Positions 5,443-7,651 of a stretch of DNA of 7,651 nucleotides are shown one piece after another; position 1 is the stretch's first letter, and each line of letters opens with the position of its first letter. The notes below the pieces were generated by a model. The model made no database searches, had not been told where the DNA came from, and was given only the letters and a program-made list of their open reading frames with translations. Position numbers and translations under genes: made by a program. The stretch is taken from positions 1 through 7,651 of the forward strand of contig JAHFFU010000041.1 in assembly GCA_023247835.1 (NCBI GenBank), read 5' to 3'. This DNA comes from Candidatus Bathyarchaeota archaeon (GTDB lineage Archaea > Thermoproteota > Bathyarchaeia > 40CM-2-53-6 > FEN-987).

Positions 5443-7101
5443 CTAGTCTGGGGGTATTTGCTTAAACGCCTTTTCGAACGGGAAGCCCTCTTTACCGCGT
5501 TTCCATTTGGCAACGTAGAACCATATGATGCAGACTATGAACAGGCCGGCGATCGATGCCAGGAACGGGAAGTATGTGGTGGCCGCTAGGGTTCCGGCGC
5601 CGAAGTAGAAGTTGTAGTTGTAGGAGTAGTAACCGATGGATGCAGCGGAATAGATAAACGCCACGAGGCCAAGCCATGTAATGACTGGGATGCCGGCAAT
5701 TTTGCGCTTTATTGGACATGAGGTCTGGTAGAGGTCCTTTCGCCTGAACGGAAACACGATAGCCGCTATCGACACTGGAATAAAGGTGAACCCGATCGCT
5801 GCAAGGGCTGCGTACACGTAGAATAGAAATGCGGTGTTAGCTGTTGCAGGGCCCACAACTCCGCTAAGGAAGAGCAGAAAAACTTCACCGCCCGCAGCGG
5901 CGATCAAAATTCCGTAGACAGGTGTAAGCCACCTTTCGCTCACGTAAGCTATGGAGCTCGGGGCAACACGGTCGAAAGAGTAAGCGAAAAGAATTCTGGA
6001 CATTAGGACCATACACTGCGGTGCTACCAGAACGAAACCCGCAATTACTCCTAGGCCGATGATCCAGACGAGTAAGGCATTATTCGACAAAAGCGCTGCA
6101 AACAAAGTGAGGTTTGGAATGACTGAAAATGGATTCGAAGCATAGCCGAAAGCGTATGAGCCTGCACCTGCTAAGAAGTCTGCTCCTAAATTGGAGTAAC
6201 CGATTACCAAAACAGCGAGCGTGGTCAGGAAGATTATGGCGAAACTCCCGAATAGTGCGATCCTAGCGCTGTTTCTCGTATCCTTCGTTTCCCCGCCCAA
6301 GTAGTTGGAAACAAAGACCCAAAACAGAACCGTGAACCACAGGGGGATCAACATGAACGTGGAACTGGACGTAGGGTCTGTGGGGACTGAACCGCCCCAG
6401 TAGCTCGTGCCTGTGGCCGTTACGTTTTGGTATGCTCCTTGGGCAAGCTGAAGCCCCTGGTTGGTTGCGTAGGCGTTGAACACATTTGCGAAAGCGGTTG
6501 GATTTGTGGAAGCGAACAGACCGATGATAATAAGGATCGCGAGTATTGCAATTACCATTGAGACGTTTTGTATTATGAAGTATAGCCGGCTACTCAGAAG
6601 AACGATTGCGGTGAAGATGATTATTGCAACCGTACCAACGAGGAACGTGGTCATTGGGGTGAAGGCGTTCGCTGCGTTGATAGCCCACTGTTGACCTGTT
6701 AGGGAACCGTAAACACTCAATGTCTGCGCTAGCCCTTGGCTCGAAAAGACAGTCGCCGCGTCACCAATCCAGAACCACAGGAAGAACGAGTATCCGGCGA
6801 AGTTTGATGCTAGGCCGATTGCGGGGTGCAATACCCTGCTCATGAAGACGTAATCTCCACCAGATTTCGGCATGCTGACTTGGAAAATGTAGTAAACGCC
6901 GAGTAGCGCTAGAATCCCGGGAGCTGTCAAAAGGAGGCTGACAAGTGGGCTCCCGCCATAGAGGGGGACGTATTCCAAAGCGTAGATAATCGACCAAGCC
7001 CCCCCAAAGGACACAATGTTGAGGAAGAGCATGTCCCAAGCTGTCATTGAACGAACTAGGCCGGTAGCTTCCCTAACGAAAACTGCAGTTTTCGCAGCCA
7101 A
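5443..7101 (-). CDS. APC-superfamily amino acid permease
   Basis: This is an integral membrane transporter, about 552 residues from the TTG start, with some 12-14 hydrophobic segments spread over its length. Family marks are the N-terminal VREATGLVRSMTAWD (residues 9-23), the first helix region LFLNIVSFGGAW, the MPKSGGDYVFMSR motif (77-89) and NYLGGETKDTRNS (266-278). It should take up amino acids by proton or sodium symport or by exchange; the substrate is not readable, though the downstream dehydrogenase and aminotransferase suggest an amino acid used as carbon or nitrogen source. A polar loop near residues 205-245 (rich in N, Q, T, S, G) probably faces outside. The frame is open to an ATG at 7179, but the extra 26 residues (several Cys and Trp) do not look family-like, and that ATG lies upstream of the likely TATA element. 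TTG 7101 has GGGTG 7 bases before it. First gene of the minus-strand operon. Confidence 0.9.
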   Translation of the reverse strand: MAAKTAVFVREATGLVRSMTAWDMLFLNIVSFGGAWSIIYALEYVPLYGGSPLVSLLLTAPGILALLGVYYIFQVSMPKSGGDYVFMSRVLHPAIGLASNFAGYSFFLWFWIGDAATVFSSQGLAQTLSVYGSLTGQQWAINAANAFTPMTTFLVGTVAIIIFTAIVLLSSRLYFIIQNVSMVIAILAILIIIGLFASTNPTAFANVFNAYATNQGLQLAQGAYQNVTATGTSYWGGSVPTDPTSSSTFMLIPLWFTVLFWVFVSNYLGGETKDTRNSARIALFGSFAIIFLTTLAVLVIGYSNLGADFLAGAGSYAFGYASNPFSVIPNLTLFAALLSNNALLVWIIGLGVIAGFVLVAPQCMVLMSRILFAYSFDRVAPSSIAYVSERWLTPVYGILIAAAGGEVFLLFLSGVVGPATANTAFLFYVYAALAAIGFTFIPVSIAAIVFPFRRKDLYQTSCPIKRKIAGIPVITWLGLVAFIYSAASIGYYSYNYNFYFGAGTLAATTYFPFLASIAGLFIVCIIWFYVAKWKRGKEGFPFEKAFKQIPPD

Positions 7102-7108
7102 ATCAGAA

Positions 7109-7113
7109 CACCC
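7109..7113 (-). promoter_or_regulatory. Shine-Dalgarno fixing the permease TTG start
   Basis: The minus strand reads GGGTG, part of the archaeal GGAGGTGA pattern, followed by 7 bases (TTCTGAT) and then TTG at 7101. This is the main reason for choosing TTG 7101 over the in-frame ATG at 7179. Confidence 0.6.
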
Positions 7114-7139
7114 TAAGACCCATTTTCCGTACGCACACC

Positions 7140-7147
7140 ATTTATTA
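7140..7147. promoter_or_regulatory. A/T-rich element, likely TATA box of the permease operon and perhaps of the MscS gene
   Basis: The plus strand reads ATTTATTA and the minus strand TAATAAAT. On the minus strand it is preceded by the purine-rich GCAAAGTG, which could act as a BRE. Its centre is about 42 bases from the permease TTG; with the usual TATA-to-start spacing of about 26-27, the transcript would begin near 7117 and just include the GGGTG. On the plus strand the same element lies about 55 bases before the MscS TTG, predicting a start near 7170. It is the most A/T-rich patch in this divergent spacer. A single element serving both directions is inference. Confidence 0.45.
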
Positions 7148-7185
7148 CACTTTGCATTCACCGCCAACGAAGGCGACATTCAACA

Positions 7186-7191
7186 GGGTGA
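7186..7191 (+). promoter_or_regulatory. Shine-Dalgarno fixing the MscS TTG start
   Basis: The plus strand reads GGGTGA followed by 7 bases and TTG at 7199, the same spacing as on the permease side. An ATG at 7194 is out of frame with the MscS protein and soon runs into a stop, so the TTG is preferred. Confidence 0.65.
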
Positions 7192-7198
7192 AGATGAG

Positions 7199-7651
7199 TT
7201 GGCGGCGACTACTGGGGAAGGCAAGGTTCACTTTGGGCTTCTAGCCGTCGTCCTCATCCTCATCATAATATTTGCGGCCTTCAGCTTCGCATTGTACACT
7301 TTAGAGAAAATCTTCGGCATCTCGGTTCCGTACCCTGAGATTACCCTCACTCTGACATGGGCACTAATCGCGCTCGTAGGTGTCTGGGTGCTCGGGCACA
7401 CGATTCAGACCACCACAGCACCCCTAATCGGTCCAAAGGCTGCTTCCAACGCACGTAAGATCGTCACGGTCAGTTTAGTTCTTGGAATCCTCATTGCGAC
7501 ATTGGTCAATCTCCGCATCAATATCACTGGCTACTTAGTGAGTTTGGGCATAACGGCTGTCGTGGTAGGTTTTGCTGCCCAGACAACGATTGGCAATTTG
7601 ATTGCGGGAATGCTTGTTCTGATAAGCAAACCTTTTCGAAAGGGCGACTAC
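7199..7651 (+). CDS. MscS-family mechanosensitive ion channel, 3' partial
   Basis: The first 151 residues of a membrane channel are present and the frame runs off the end of the window without a stop. Hydrophobic segments lie at about 12-33 (FGLLAVVLILIIIFAAFSFA), 48-66 (TLTLTWALIALVGVWVLG), 88-106 (KIVTVSLVLGILIATLVNL) and 112-143. The last contains the glycine/alanine-rich pore helix of MscS channels and the signature GFAAQTTIGNLIAGMLVLIS, followed by KPFRKGDY at 144-151, which corresponds to the well-known RPFxxGD start of the beta domain. The beta domain and C-terminal part are outside the window. Such channels open under membrane tension and release small solutes during osmotic downshift. 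The start is TTG 7199, supported by GGGTGA 7 bases upstream; no in-frame ATG or GTG exists close by. It is divergent from the permease operon with only 97 bases between the two starts, so the two may share regulation. Confidence 0.88.
   Translation, partial: MAATTGEGKVHFGLLAVVLILIIIFAAFSFALYTLEKIFGISVPYPEITLTLTWALIALVGVWVLGHTIQTTTAPLIGPKAASNARKIVTVSLVLGILIATLVNLRINITGYLVSLGITAVVVGFAAQTTIGNLIAGMLVLISKPFRKGDY

Noticed and set aside
7102..7179. ATG at 7179 as the permease start
   Set aside because: The extra 26 residues are Cys- and Trp-rich and unlike APC N-termini, the ATG lies upstream of the likely TATA element, and TTG 7101 has a well-placed GGGTG.
7194..7247. ATG at 7194 as the start of the plus-strand gene
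   Set aside because: It is in a different frame from the MscS protein and reaches a stop after fewer than 20 codons.

Overview
The window looks archaeal. The two start signals that can be read clearly (GGGTG upstream of the permease, GGGTGA upstream of the MscS gene) match the archaeal GGAGGTGA-type Shine-Dalgarno, each 7 nt before a TTG start. A TATA-like A/T element sits at an archaeal distance from those starts, and there are no bacterial -35/-10 pairs that I can see. The protein types (class III aminotransferase with a PPGPK-type N-terminal region, saccharopine/lysine dehydrogenase-like oxidoreductase, long APC permease) suggest a heterotrophic archaeon. By the feel of the proteins I would guess Thermoproteota/Nitrososphaeria, but this is inference and was not tested.

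Layout. Bases 1-230 hold the C-terminal end of a small membrane protein (+). Bases 231-548 have no confident gene. Bases 549-920 hold an unrecognised small basic protein (-), divergent from a short-chain dehydrogenase (+, 1010-1780) whose catalytic Tyr is Phe. The SDR converges on a four-gene minus-strand cluster that occupies most of the window. In order of transcription this is an APC amino acid permease (7101-5443), a metallophosphoesterase (5427-4471), a saccharopine/lysine dehydrogenase-like protein (4468-3296) and a class III PLP aminotransferase (3072-1822). Divergent from the permease is the start of an MscS-type mechanosensitive channel (+, 7199 to the window end).

How the genes fit together. 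The permease, dehydrogenase and aminotransferase read as an amino acid uptake and catabolism (or interconversion) unit. Substrates could be lysine, ornithine or another amino acid; the sequence does not settle which. The metallophosphoesterase lies inside this unit with gaps of 15 and 2 nt, so it is probably co-expressed, but its job there is unexplained.

The oddest points are three. The aminotransferase has a homologous-looking N-terminal extension that is open but has no ATG, GTG or TTG start and is cut off from an upstream ATG by an in-frame TGA. The SDR has Phe at its active-site Tyr position. One A/T-rich element may serve as TATA box for both the permease and the MscS gene. There is no CRISPR array, transposase, rRNA or tRNA that I could see.
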